From assembly GCA_905116865.2 (NCBI GenBank), contig CAJHNH020002703.1:88734-152733 (forward strand): a stretch of DNA of 64,000 bases, given 5' to 3'. This document shows positions 25,400 through 36,534 of the stretch, piece by piece. This DNA is from Candidula unifasciata (taxonomy: Eukaryota; Mollusca; Gastropoda; Stylommatophora; Geomitridae). The translations under genes were made by a program, and so were the position numbers. The stretch's first letter is position 1. Each line of letters begins with the position of its first letter. Below the pieces are notes generated by a model. That model did not search any database, had not been told where the DNA came from, and worked only from the letters and a program-made list of their open reading frames with translations.

Positions 25400-26045
25400 C
25401 ACAAAACAAGTTACAGGAAGACTTGCTTTAGCAATGCAGAGATTTAACAGAATGAAGAACAAATGATTGTGTCTGATGAAACCAGATGAGTCTTGTCGGC
25501 AAAAGTGCTGCCTGTCCCATCTTTACTTATAGGCCCCAGTGTCATAAATATTCTGTTAAAAACATTATCTTTCTTATCTGGGGAACACACCCTTCATTAT
25601 TTATACTTTCATGTTTCTTTAGCTGACACTTTGATATGGTAAGCATTCCAAGAAAATAACCTGCCACCGACATGATCGTAAGCTGGAATATTGTGAACAA
25701 CATTCTTCGCTCGATATCCATTGTTGCCATAATCTTGAGATCATTGAGTCCTTTTTTGGGATTTCGTTGCAACTGCCTCCACATGACCCATCAAGGGCAG
25801 GCTTCTATCGAAAATAATTCCTATGTACCTGTTTGCTTTCTCTTTTGATGTTTCTAGCATTAATTGTGAAACGTGGAGCACCAGCTGTTACATTTCTACT
25901 CTGCAGCCGTCTTTTCTGCACACCAGTCAATCTCTTTGTTTACAGTTGTCTACAGTTCTTGGTCTGTCCGTTGCATGCCGCTCCCCTGCCTATGTGAAAC
26001 ATCGTCATCTGCAAATGTCAATATCTTCTTTCCTTGAAATATAAA
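25400..26045 (-). pseudogene. I-like LINE reverse transcriptase fragment with FADD box
   Basis: On the minus strand the region opens with TFADDD (polymerase catalytic box, near 26025) and continues with EIDWCAEK, a W-x-M-W-R-Q-L-Q-like region, KIMATMDIERRMLFTIFQLTIMSVAGYFLGMLTISKCQL. This aligns by eye with 43600-44000 (VTDWCAEICTVINSEKSA, MAAMDMGNRMLFTMF, HVILSVIDYELGMLKISKS). It is heavily interrupted by stops. The family carries an RNase H domain downstream in the other copies. Confidence 0.68.
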
Positions 26046-26164
26046 AGAATACGTGTACTGCTGTGGATCGTACTGATATACTTCTGTGCCTCCTCACTAA
26101 GCCAATGTTAGTCTGGGATTTAGCTAAGGGCTAGCCTCCTAGTATTATCTCCATCAGTGTTCCT

Positions 26165-26186
26165 GCGCTCCCCCCCCCCCCCCCCA
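26165..26186. repeat. Poly-C run
   Basis: About 19 C interrupted at the edge by CACCACCAC. Confidence 0.9.
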
Positions 26187-26458
26187 CCACCACAGATCAT
26201 ACAAGGTAACATTTAGAGCGGTCCCGGTAAGTATCACATACTTAATACATGTCTGCCATTTATTATTATGTGTCCTAATTTGTTTACAAATATTTGAATA
26301 ACGTAATGTAGTCATTCCAGAGTCAGTCTTTCTTGTTCTTGTTCTAATTTTTTTTAAATCATCTTTTTCGTCGTGATTATATTTATGAATTATAATCGTC
26401 CCCAAGCCCTTTATGTGTCTAACGTAACTCGACCAGCTGAGCTGATGCATAAAAACTA

Positions 26459-26615
26459 CAGTAAAGATCCCTTTTGACGCCTTTAGACGCATCGGGTACA
26501 TGGGAAGAGCACCCATAGTTTCTCAGACTATCGGCACTACGTTACGTAATGTGGCCAGTATTACGCCTGACGTCTTTACTTTCCCAGGACAGCCATCTTG
26601 GTGCCCATTTCGCAG
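26459..26615 (-). repeat. SINE family D copy abutting the 5' LTR
   Basis: Reverse complement matches 53850-53985 and 59630-59908: 'tgctcttccc', 'gcgtctaaaggcgt', 'gggatctttact' and the upstream 'gaaagtaaag' block. The SINE is cut exactly where the long terminal repeat begins at 26616; its tRNA-like head is not recovered beyond the right LTR. Confidence 0.75.
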
Positions 26616-28750
26616 GTCCTTTTAAAAAAGTGCTTTGTTTAGATAATATTATTACCAAAGTTCTAAACATTTTCCTATTGCTTTTAATTAGCATAATAAC
26701 ACTGGATTAATTAAGAAATTTCCTTAACTTTTTCTTAATGCTTTACTGTAGCAAAATTATAATTAAAGAGTTGAAAGGTAATAAAGGCGGAGAGTAGTGC
26801 AAGGGGTAACAAAGAGTAACTTCCCCCTTGGTAGGACTTCCCATCTTCCATTCTTTCTTTCAGAGGCTCAATTGGGGGAGTCAAGATTTTGTTCTCCCCA
26901 AATTGACACAGTTCAGTTAGTTCTGTTGTCTTGTTTTCTGAGTTTGAATTCCCTGCCAGGGGTGAGTTAAAAGAATAAGTTTAATTTGATGTATTGCTGC
27001 TTATTCCTCTGAATTAATTTTACAGGTTAAATTCTGGAATTTAATGCCCACATGGCTCAACAACTATGATAAATTTCTTTATCCTCACTAACCACGTTTA
27101 TGATCTAGTATGTACATGTATGCAAACATATTATCGATTTGATGATTGAATTAATGTTTATTTGCTACTAGAAACGTGCATTGGTAGTTTCAATTATTAT
27201 ACTTATATTAATTAAGTGATAATTATGTCCTCATGTGAAATCTCGGCCAGTTCCTGTTTCCAGCTTAGACAATTAAAAATAGGAATGAAGTGTATATTCA
27301 TTATACCTAATCCCTTCTAAGTTGATTTTACCTCATGGTGATATTAGCTTAATAAATCACTGTCTTGCTTTAATTTAGATTTAGTCCAGATAATTCTGAG
27401 ACTAGTTTAAGAGCTTGGAAAGTGAATAACACAGTGAGGCTGAATTTAATATTCACACTGTCAGAGAAGAAGAAGCAGAAAAGAGATGTATGGCCCATGC
27501 TTGTAATTATTATTGTTGTAGATATATTTCCCTATTACTAGGAATACATTTCAGTTTTACAGCAGGTGGCCTTACAAATGTAATAATTATATTTCACCCC
27601 TCACCACTTCTAAACTCTGCTGAATAAGATTAGCACATGTGTGGATTTAGATTTAAACTGGAGTGAGTGTTGTATATTTTATGTTAATACTGTGACAGAT
27701 GGAAAGCCCATTGTCATCTATGATTGTATTTTGACATCTATCCCAGCACCCAGTATATTGATGGAGATATGTCAATCCCATTTATTTTCAAACAGTGCAA
27801 AGCACCTGTTATGAGTTCCTGGTCTTGGTAAACTCAATCCCTGTTTCTCATTCTTTGTGATGTGAACCCATGTGGTTAAAATGAGAATATTGTGAAATAT
27901 GACTGTGTATGTCTGTGTGTGTAAGCATGTTAACCCTTTAAAGGAGTACTAGTGTGCAGACAGCAGAACAATTTACACTGAGGAATGTCCTTTCTTTTTG
28001 TGTGATGTAAACTCTTGTTCTTGAGAGTATTCATGAAACTGGTTTCCTAAATATTTCCCCATCAGGATTATGGACCATGTTCTGTACACATTCCCATTCT
28101 ATACCAGTAGAATGTGAACACCTGTTACTATCCTACTCCATATATATGTGTGTAGTGTAACAGTTTAAAGACTGGAGGTATTGTTGTCTCCAGTTAGAAC
28201 CTTCCTGACTGTTTGTATAAGGACTGTTCTATTGTTCTAGTTCCAGATTCTAGTTCCAGATGGTACATACAGGTGGGAGTCCAGAAGTAGATCCTAAGCT
28301 TAGCTGCAGATACCCGATTGTCCGGACTGGACTGGAAGATTCGGCCTGCCTGATGTGTTTCCGAGGCTTAGTCAGAAGCTGACAACAGAAACCTAAGCTA
28401 CAGCTAAGATTTAACTAACCTACCTTGAATAACAGGATTTTATATCCACAGCCATTTTATTTAGTTATCATTTGAATTTTCAAAATAAATGTAGTTTTAA
28501 TGTTCTTACAGTTTTCTGAAGTTTCATTTTAACTGTAAGTGTGTCAGTGAACAAAAGCTAGTGTAATTTAAATACATTTAAATATACAATTAATTACAGT
28601 AGGGAATAAGATGTGGGCAAACCCCAAATCCTCTAATTTAACCAGCAAGGCTGGGGGTAATAAAAACCCCTATTAAGATTTACTGTTTGTTGTTCCCTAT
28701 GTAAAGTGCACATAGTGCATTCGCTAGTTAAAGCGAAGTTACCCGCCACA
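26616..28750 (+). repeat. 5' long terminal repeat (~2135 bp)
   Basis: Matches 31407-33539 base for base apart from about 20 differences. It begins 'gtccttttaaaa' and ends 'cccgccaca', so the canonical TG...CA ends are seen fully only in the right copy ('tgtcc' at 31406). An 'aataaa' polyadenylation-type signal occurs near 28483. No coding frame of note lies within it. Confidence 0.88.
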
Positions 28751-28753
28751 GAT

Positions 28754-28860
28754 TGGGGATCTCGTCCCGGCATAGAACCCACTCACAAAGTGGGATTCTC
28801 GTCTCGGAATTTACTCACTTACATAGTGGAGATCTTGTCTTGATATTGTTCCTGGTTTAC
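28754..28860 (+). promoter_or_regulatory. Primer-binding-site-like leader in three tandem units
   Basis: Three bases after the LTR end, 'tggggatctcgtcccgg' starts a run of three degenerate ~36-37-bp units at 28754, 28791 and 28827, each starting TGG(G/A)(G/A)AT-C-T-x-GTC. Position and the opening TGG fit a tRNA primer-binding site. The first unit is closest, with small insertions, to a proline-tRNA type site; that assignment is tentative. Confidence 0.55.
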
Positions 28861-29327
28861 CTCTAGACAACAGCATATTTTTTTTATATTTTGTGTTCAA
28901 GTGTTTAGCCATCTTTGATTTATTTTATGGCATATACTTAAAGAACACTGGGGGCTCAGAGTCATTAGTTACTAGTTTGCCTGTTAAAGTTAGCAAAAAT
29001 TAACTTGGGTAATTATGTAACTGAAATTTACAAATAGTTTAAATGTTCACTGACTTTAGGAAATCAAAATATATAATTGGCTAGGACAATTTTAATCCCA
29101 AAAATAATGGTTGCCCATAAGGTTAAGGATTTGTTAAAATGGATTGACAATTGCATTGCTATTTTTTTGATTCTGTGATTGATTATTTGATTGATGCATA
29201 TGTGATTTGCTTACTAACCCTCTGTTGACCTAATTTTCTGAGTCTTGTCTAGTACTCTATAATTTCAGCAGCAATCATAGGTGATAATTTGCAAACTCCT
29301 TGTAAGGGTCACTACAGCTTAACCGAG

Positions 29328-31268
29328 ATGGCAGCATATCATTCTCTATTGGGCAAGACCATCTCAGACTTTGCTGCTCATGAGGCAGGTTTGAGTGGGG
29401 CTGAGCTAGATATATATGTCTCTGATTTGTTGAATGTCAAATCTCAACTAGAAGCTAATGTAGGTGTCCAAGGGAGGGAAGTGGATTCTATAGATTGGTT
29501 TTTTAGAAGTATAGAAATGGGCCAGGCTTGCAAATTCACAGGTATTAAACTGCTAGAGTGTGTTGCAGAGAAGGTCAAGGAAGATTGGGAGTGGCAACTG
29601 GAGTGTGTCCAGATGGAACAACATGCACAATCTAAAGGTTTCAACAAAGCGGTTAAACATGCTCAGTGGAACCAGAAAGCTTTTGCTGGTGAGCCTTCCC
29701 GAGAATTATGGATGTTCACAACCCCAAAGCCAGACACTTCCATGTCAGTCAAAAATGCCTTGCCAAATACTAGTATCAGTCACTTAGGATCAGTAATTGA
29801 AGAAAGATCCCTTACCCCACCAGAATCTGGAAATGAAAACCCTGGTAGAGAATGTGAGATCCTTGGCAGCTGTCAAGAGATCAAAACTAGTGAGCCTGCA
29901 ACTGCAGTGACCACTAGTGGGCTAGCTACCACAAAACTTGAGTTAACTCAGGGTGGTGATTTCTGTCAAGATGGTCATTCCTTGGCAGAAATAAAAAGTG
30001 TTATTCCCAAAACCAACCCCATTTTAGATAATATTATTGTATCTAGAAGCTTGCACAGCAAGGAAACTTTGAAGAAGGTAGGTGGCGAGACAGAAGACTT
30101 CAGCTCCACGCTGCAGATAGTATCTTGTAAAGCGGAGTCTGTTTATGTCCATGCTCCCACTACTTATTCTCACACGCAGTCAGTAGAAAGTCATGTGCTA
30201 GTTAAAGACATAGATTTTTCCAGTAAGTCGAGTGATATCCTAGAGTTTACTGAGAGAAGCAAAAATGCATCTCAGTCCTGCTTACAAGTTAGGGAAAAAG
30301 AGTCTCAGGCCTTAGATAAGTCCTTGAGGTCTCAAGGTATGTTGTTGTGTCCCCTCAGAATCAAGGGCCAGCACAACTTTGACTACCAAGAAAATGAGTC
30401 TCATGCTTCTGAAAAGCCACTGAGATCTCAGGGTATGTTGTTGTGTCCCCTCAGAATCAAGGGCCAGCACAACTTTGACTATCCAGAAAATGAGTCTCAG
30501 GCTTCTGATAAGCCAGTGAGGTCTCAGGGTATGTTGTTGTGTCCCCTCAGAACCAAGGGCAAGCACAACTTTGACAACCCGACGACTGCAAATAAGCAGG
30601 TCATGAGAGACCAAAAGTCTCGCATCTTGGTCCAATCCAAGATGAGCCAACCAAAGCATTTGTGGACACCTCTTCTGAAAAGAGTTGTGTGTTTCACCAA
30701 GACTAGACCGATAGCTAGGCAGACTGCTAAAAAGCTAACTAGGTCTACTGAGAACCCCTTAAAGAGTAAACTCCTTAAGCTCAGGTCTTTTGCCAGTTTA
30801 GTTAGGACCATTAATGATCCCAACCCTAAATCTGGTGAGGCTTATGCCAAATCCTCTGCAACCAGGCCAGAAACTTCAGTCTGTGCCAGTGCAGCCAAGA
30901 GGAGGAAGAACCCTTCCTTTACTTCATCTTCAGATGAAACCCACAAGACCCAGTCTACGGTTGAGACTGTAGGGTCTGTACACTGTCGTAAGCAGCGCTT
31001 ACCTTTTCTTCCATGTAAATCCTCCCAGATAGTTTCATGGATAAGACGCACTCAGACAGGTATTTTGAACATTGAACTGATCTTTCCTTCATGCCATCTT
31101 TTCTTTGTTAAGATTGTTTCTATTCAGAGAAGCGGACAGTCCGCCTTGACTTTCTCTGGGAAAAGACTTTGGTATGTTAGTCGCAGTCGGTCATATCCGC
31201 TGGGACGGGGCTACAAATCCCAGTCAGTTGTTAAGGAGAAATTTTTTGTTCCTATTGAGATCCCATAG
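29328..31268 (+). CDS. Orphan protein of the LTR element, 646 aa
   Basis: The best start is the ATG at 29328, with purine at -3 and G at +4; the frame is open a little further upstream but without another ATG. I do not recognise the protein. The first ~130 residues look helical and charged (MAAYHSLLGKTISDFAAHEAG, then a Trp-rich KEDWEWQLE stretch). A long Ser/Thr-rich linker follows. Residues about 325-418 are three tandem 32-residue repeats, each with RSQGMLLCPLR and a K-G-x-H-N-F-D ending. The C-terminal third is very basic, with a possible nuclear localisation run AAKRRKN at about 522, ending in a hydrophobic-basic segment. It lacks zinc knuckles and any catalytic motif I know. It may be a divergent Gag-like or a captured gene. 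It is uninterrupted and sits between young LTRs, which suggests recent function or very recent arrival. A splice-donor-like 'cag/gtattt' occurs near 31059. Confidence 0.65.
   Translation: MAAYHSLLGKTISDFAAHEAGLSGAELDIYVSDLLNVKSQLEANVGVQGREVDSIDWFFRSIEMGQACKFTGIKLLECVAEKVKEDWEWQLECVQMEQHAQSKGFNKAVKHAQWNQKAFAGEPSRELWMFTTPKPDTSMSVKNALPNTSISHLGSVIEERSLTPPESGNENPGRECEILGSCQEIKTSEPATAVTTSGLATTKLELTQGGDFCQDGHSLAEIKSVIPKTNPILDNIIVSRSLHSKETLKKVGGETEDFSSTLQIVSCKAESVYVHAPTTYSHTQSVESHVLVKDIDFSSKSSDILEFTERSKNASQSCLQVREKESQALDKSLRSQGMLLCPLRIKGQHNFDYQENESHASEKPLRSQGMLLCPLRIKGQHNFDYPENESQASDKPVRSQGMLLCPLRTKGKHNFDNPTTANKQVMRDQKSRILVQSKMSQPKHLWTPLLKRVVCFTKTRPIARQTAKKLTRSTENPLKSKLLKLRSFASLVRTINDPNPKSGEAYAKSSATRPETSVCASAAKRRKNPSFTSSSDETHKTQSTVETVGSVHCRKQRLPFLPCKSSQIVSWIRRTQTGILNIELIFPSCHLFFVKIVSIQRSGQSALTFSGKRLWYVSRSRSYPLGRGYKSQSVVKEKFFVPIEIP
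30300..30587 (+). repeat. Three tandem 96-bp coding repeats
   Basis: Units start at 30300, 30396 and 30492, each 96 bp (32 codons), so the reading frame is kept. They are nearly identical at nucleotide level, implying recent tandem duplication inside the ORF. Confidence 0.9.
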
Positions 31269-31310
31269 CAGATTAATTAGGGGATAATTTAGCAGGTGGA
31301 TTGTAGGTAG

Positions 31311-31407
31311 CAGAAACAGTATCCAGGCCAGTTTAAGTTTGATATGTAAATATCAAACTTATCTTCGTTGGGCATATGTGACGAGCTGGTCTGGACAGCT
31401 GTTTCTG
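31311..31407 (+). other. Nested inverted repeats before the 3' LTR
   Basis: An outer imperfect palindrome pairs 31311-31331 with 31386-31407. Inside it, 31335-31345 and 31350-31360 form a perfect 11-bp stem closed by GTAA, a GNRA-type loop in RNA. The outer right arm ends at the LTR boundary. No ordinary polypurine tract is visible there. Confidence 0.8.
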
Positions 31408-33539
31408 TCCTTTTAAAAAGTGCTTTGTTTAGATAATATTATTACCAAAGTTCTAAACATTTTCCTATTGCTTTTAATTAGCATAATAACACTGGATTAA
31501 TTAAGAAATTTCCTTAACTTTTTCTTAATGCTTTACTGTAGCAAAATTATAATTAAAGAGTTGAAAGGTAATAAAGGCGGAGAGTAGTGCAAGGGGTAAC
31601 AAAGAGTAACTTCCCCCTTGGTAGGACTTCCCATCTTCCATTCTTTCTTTCCAGGCTCAATTGGGGGAGTCAAGATTTTGTTCTCCCCAAATTGACACAG
31701 TTCAGTTAGTTCTGTTGTCTTGTTGCCTGAGTTTGAATTCCCTGCCAGGGGTGAGTTAAAAGAATAAGTTTAATTTGATGTATTGCTGCTTATTCCTCTG
31801 AATTAATTTTACAGGCTAAATTCTGGAATTTAATGCCCACATGGCTCAACAACTATGATAAATTTCTTTATCCTCACTAACCACGTTTATGATCTAGTAT
31901 GTACATGTATGCAAACATATTATCGATTTGATGATTGAATTAATGTTTATTTGCTACTAGAAACGTGCATTGGTATTTTCAATTATTATACTTATATTAA
32001 TTAAGTGATAATTATGTCCTCATGTGAAATCTCAGCCAGTTCCTGTTTCCAGCTTGGACAATTAAAAATAGGAATGAAGTGTATATTCATTATACCTAAT
32101 CCCTTCTAAGTTGATTTTACCTCATGGTGATATTAGCTTAATAAATCACTGTCTTGCTTTAATTTAGATTTAGTCCAGATAATTCTGAGACTAGTTTAAG
32201 AGCTTGGAAAGTGAATAACACAGTGAGGCTGAATTTAATATTCACACTGTCAGAGAAGAAGAAGCAGAAAAGAGATGTATGGCCCATGCTTGTAATTATT
32301 ATTGTTGTAGATATATTTCCCTATTACTAGGAATACATTTCAGTTCTACAGCAGGTGGCCTTACAAATGTAATAATTATATTTCACCCCTCACCACTTCT
32401 AAACTCTGCTGAATAAGATTAGCACATGTGTGGATTTAGATTTAAACTGGAGTGAGTGTTGTATATTTTATGTTAATACTGTGACAGATGGAAAGCCCAT
32501 TGTCATCTATGATTGTATTTTGACATCTATCTCAGCACCCAGTATATTGATGGAGATATGTCAATCCCATTTATTTTCAAACAGTGCAAAGCACCTGTTA
32601 TGAGTTCCTGGTCTTGGTAAATTCACTCCCTGTTTCTCATTCTTTGTGATGTGAAACCATGTGGTTAATATGAGAATATTGTGAAATATGACTGTGTATG
32701 TCTGTGTGTGTAAGCATGTTAACCCTTTAAAGGAGTACTAGTGTGCAGACAGCAGAACAATTTACACTGAGGAATGTCCTTTCTTTTTGTGTGATGTAAA
32801 CTCTTGTTCTTGAGAGTATTCATGAAACTGGTTTCCTAAATATTTCCCCATCAGGATTATGGACCATGTTCTGTACACATTCCCATTCTATACCAGTAGA
32901 ATGTGAACACCTGTTACTATCCTACTCCATATATATGTGTGTAGTGTAACAGTTTAAAGACTGGAGGTATTGTTGTCTCCAGTTAGAACCTTCCTGACTG
33001 TTTGTATAAGGACTGTTCTATTGTTCTAGTTCCAGATTCTAATCCCAGATGGTACATACAGGTGGGAGTCCAGAAGTAGATCCTAAGCTTAGCCGCAGAT
33101 ACCCGATTGTCCGGACTGGACTGGAAGATTCGGCCTGCCTGATGTGTTTCCGAAGCTTAGTCAGAAGCTGACAACAGAAACCTAAGCTACAGCTAAGATT
33201 TAACTAACCTACCTTGAATAACAGGATTTTATATCCACAGCCATTTTATTTAGTTATCATTTGAATTTTCAAAATAAATGTAGTTTTAATGTTCTTACAG
33301 TTTTCTGAAGTTTCATTTTAACTGTAAGTGTGTCAGTGAACAAAAGCTAGTGTAATTTAAATACATTTAAATATACAATTAATTACAGTAGGGAATAAGA
33401 TGTGGGCAAACCCCAAATCCTCTAATTTAACCAGCAAGGCTGGGGGTAATAAAAACCCCTATTAAGATTTACTGTTTGTTGTTCCCTATGTAAAGTGCAC
33501 ATAGTGCATTCGCTAGTTAAAGCGAAGTTACCCGCCACA
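31407..33539 (+). repeat. 3' long terminal repeat (~2133 bp)
   Basis: Right-hand copy of 26616-28750, ending 'cccgccaca' at 33539. Downstream DNA ('aatgtgagtc') is unrelated to the leader that follows the left copy. Confidence 0.88.
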
Positions 33540-33699
33540 AATGTGAGTCTTTATGACTGGCTTCAACGTAGCTTCGTATTTCAATATGCTTTTCACCGAC
33601 AATGAAACCAATCTTAGTACTATAATTTCATAACTCGTGAAGGGAGCCGGCACATCATTAGCAGTCATGGGGAAGTGCACGTCTATTTTCACATCACTG

Positions 33700-33912
33700 G
33701 CGCTTAAGGGAAATTGTGCTGGACCCATATGTTCATCAATCAGGTTGTACTCTGGTGGATGCTGTGGTCAGCAGCACGCTGATGGTCATTGTTTCTTAGA
33801 GCATTTCCTGGCACCCTTACTTCGCTGGGTCGACCTGGGAGCCAGAGGCAATGTTAAAATTGTCATCTTTGCCGATTCGGGAGTGTAGTGGCCAGCCGCT
33901 CTGCCTCCTACT
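33700..33912 (-). repeat. SINE family D copy (minus)
   Basis: On the plus strand it shows 'gtcgacctgggagcca' (33829-33844) followed by a decayed tRNA-like head with 'agccgct', the same order as 59790-59908. Frames across it are not genes. Confidence 0.6.
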
Positions 33913-33999
33913 CGAATGTCTTGGGGATGAACCTGCACGTATTCGTATTTCTTCCCCTCAAAAAATGACCTTGTCGCTCAAGTCAACTCAAACTATAAT

Positions 34000-34150
34000 A
34001 GTACCAGGTAAAAGACTTGGGAAGTTAAGGTGACCGGCGTGATGTTGACCACATCACCCACACAGATCCCATTGTTCTATAATATATGGGTCTGGCATCA
34101 TATGCCCGATGCATCATTGATGTAGACAAGTGTCCTACACTTTTTCACTC
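34000..34150 (+). repeat. SINE family D copy (plus)
   Basis: Shows 'ggtaaaagacttgggaagtt', 'ggcgtgatgttgaccacat' and 'atgcccgatgc', matching the body of 52255-52400 and 53850-53985. It lies head to head with the minus copy just upstream. Confidence 0.65.
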
Positions 34151-34297
34151 TGGATTTGAAGTCAAGACCTTCAGGCCGGTTGCTGCTTGGAGCCACTGGG
34201 CAATCGGGGCTCCCAGACAATACAGTTACTACACCTAGAAGTTTCCCATTTATATTTTAGTTCAGATTGCCTGTTATGCTGTCCATTCTTCTCCTTT

Positions 34298-34522
34298 TTT
34301 GTCGTCTCACGGATACCAGGTTGTAGCCAACAAGTGTCGTGGTTTTGTCGTCTTACCGATACCAGGTTGTAGCCCAGTGTCGTGGTTTTGTCGTCTTACT
34401 GATACCAGGTTGTCGCCCAGCGTCGTGGTTTTGTCGTCTCACTGATACCAGGTTGTAGCCAAGTGTCGTGGTTTTCTCGCCTTACCGATACCAGGTTGTA
34501 GCCCAGTGTCGTGGTTTTCTGC
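34298..34522. repeat. 43-bp minisatellite, about 5 copies
   Basis: Units contain 'gataccaggttgtagcc', 'gtgtcgtggtttt' and 'gtcgtctta'. The repeat explains the frames at 34187-34372 and the 3' half of the minus frame at 34439-34735. Confidence 0.9.
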
Positions 34523-35950
34523 ATTTGTTTTGGTTTCTCGTGTGGCTTTGGTGATGGATTTGTTCATATTTTTGCAGGTTTCAGCTTCACCAGTTATCCA
34601 TATCTCTTTTGGTCTTCCCTCTCGCCTTCCTCCCTGATGTTCTGCTGTAAAAGGTCTCATATGCAGTTTCATATGCTGCATTCTCACTAGAAGCTGATCC
34701 CTTTCATTCTTTGTCTGCCAATATAATAAATACATAGTCTTTTTTCAACTTGCTCTGGCATGCTGGTATTCGTAGCCCTGTCCCTTCTTTTGTTGTCAGA
34801 GACCTGGCGGAGACAACAAATTTTACATGTAGGTAATTTATGTTCTAGTGCTCAATCCATTGTCCATGTTTTCACTGATCACATAAAGTAGGGATGAAGG
34901 GGCTATTAATAATGTGCTGTTTTGCTGAAAGGGATTTCTTAGCGGTCCGTTGCATGCAATTAAACGCACTTGAAACACTCATGAACGCACAGGCTACTCG
35001 TACATATACAGTGTACCCCGTCAAATCAATCAATCAATCGAGCTTAGATGTTGCTATCGTTCTAACTCTATCTAAAAGACAATAGCCACATGTCTGTCAG
35101 TGCCTGTGAGACGAGTCTCTGGTGTCTGCTGTCCCGTCACGAACAATCAATACATCGATTACGGCTCTGATCAATGATTTGTTCTAAATGGACTAGAGGA
35201 CCAGAATTCTTAACCATGTGTTCAATAGGTTTGGATGTAGCAAATGGACCTTAAAAAGTTGTTTTCTATATCGAATTTGGCATCTGTCAAAATGTCATTC
35301 GTCTGATAATATTAGGTTCTATTTTGAGAGACGAATGTGGGAGACAGACATCAAAGTGTGGAATTGGACAGGAGGACACACACACACGTACACACGCACA
35401 CACACGTTTATAAAACGCTCAAATACACGACTCACTAGATATATACCAATTTAAATACAGGAATCAGTTTATATTTAAAGAAAACACGAATAACTGTAAA
35501 TATTGCAATTCTCTGAAGTGGCAGAATTTGCTTTTCCAAGTAGTATGACGTTTGGGCCAACAAAGGTTGCCACACTGGGTACAAACAAATTCGAAACATT
35601 TTCTGGGAAATGTCTGTGAATGAAAGTGGCGAGAAAGACAAGCGGCCATCTCACTTCACTTATTGTTGGCTGGAAAACACGAAGGCTTAATGCTTCACAC
35701 CCCAAAGGCACTATCTGCCATGCAGATATCTCTTTCTTTTAGGTTTCTTGATTTGTAAATTTTACTTTGCAGCCTAAATATTAAATATATCTAAAGATTT
35801 CCAACTTTTTTAAAAACACCGTGTTTTGTTGAGTTTCCAGACCTCGGGACCTACACATAAATGCTCCGTCCCCATCTTAAACAGCCTGCATAAAGTTCTA
35901 ATTTCAACAGTAACAGTATCACCTTGGTTAAATGTTTTGTCTTGCCTTTC
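34523..35950. other. Non-coding stretch with one weak LINE-like tail
   Basis: At 34600-34720 the minus strand reads NERDQLLVRMQHMKL and GRREGRPKEIWI, which resembles LINE C-termini but is too short to assign. Short CAAT and CA runs occur at 35018-35036 and 35375-35405. No host exon recognised. Confidence 0.4.
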
Positions 35951-35954
35951 CTTT

Positions 35955-36115
35955 GAGTGTTGCACATCGGCCAGATCACTGAGTCACTCTCTACTGAATC
36001 ATATCATGCGGACCGTAATAATTCATTTGCGCTTCCTCGTTGTTCATTCACTTTCAAAGACCCTTCACCACACATTGACTCATGCATCATTTCGCCACCC
36101 AGTGGTGCAGAAGCA
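35955..36115 (+). repeat. Dispersed repeat family F, copy 1
   Basis: Landmarks 'gaccgtaat', 'cttcctcgt' and 'cgccacccagtggtgcaga' recur in order at 55635-55800. Likely SINE-like; no promoter boxes identified. Small frames over it are not genes. Confidence 0.55.
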
Positions 36116-36426
36116 GCCTATCGGTCTGCATATATGCTTACCAAAACATCAGCATACCTTGATGAAAAGATCACTAAACACTCGACACATACGTCTTCAC
36201 TTTTCTCAGTATGTTATGCAAGTCTGTTGCAATCACGACTTGTGTATAGCAGAAATATGCGATTGTGTATTTCACCTCTATTATCAAACTAGACGTCGCA
36301 TCACATGATAATATGTGTTGTTCAATACTTCAGTTTTTCCCTTCTACGATATACCAAAAAAATATTAGGCTGATTTGTTTTAATCTAGGGATCTTTTCTC
36401 TCTGAGATTTAATGCCTTTTAAGATA

Positions 36427-36534
<108 letters not shown>

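Larger units (their letters stand above)
26616..33539 (+). mobile_element. Non-autonomous LTR retrotransposon with orphan ORF
   Basis: Two direct repeats of about 2.13 kb enclose 2656 bp of internal DNA. The internal part holds a primer-binding-site-like leader, one intact 646-codon frame (29328-31268) and a hairpin-rich region before the 3' LTR. I see no D-D reverse transcriptase box, RNase H, integrase HHCC/DDE, aspartic protease DTG/DSG or CCHC zinc knuckle in any frame. Large LTRs with a short non-pol interior resemble what are called LARD-type elements, except that this one keeps a long open frame. LTRs differ at roughly 20 sites by eye, so insertion is recent. A target-site duplication was not found. 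Confidence 0.78.
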
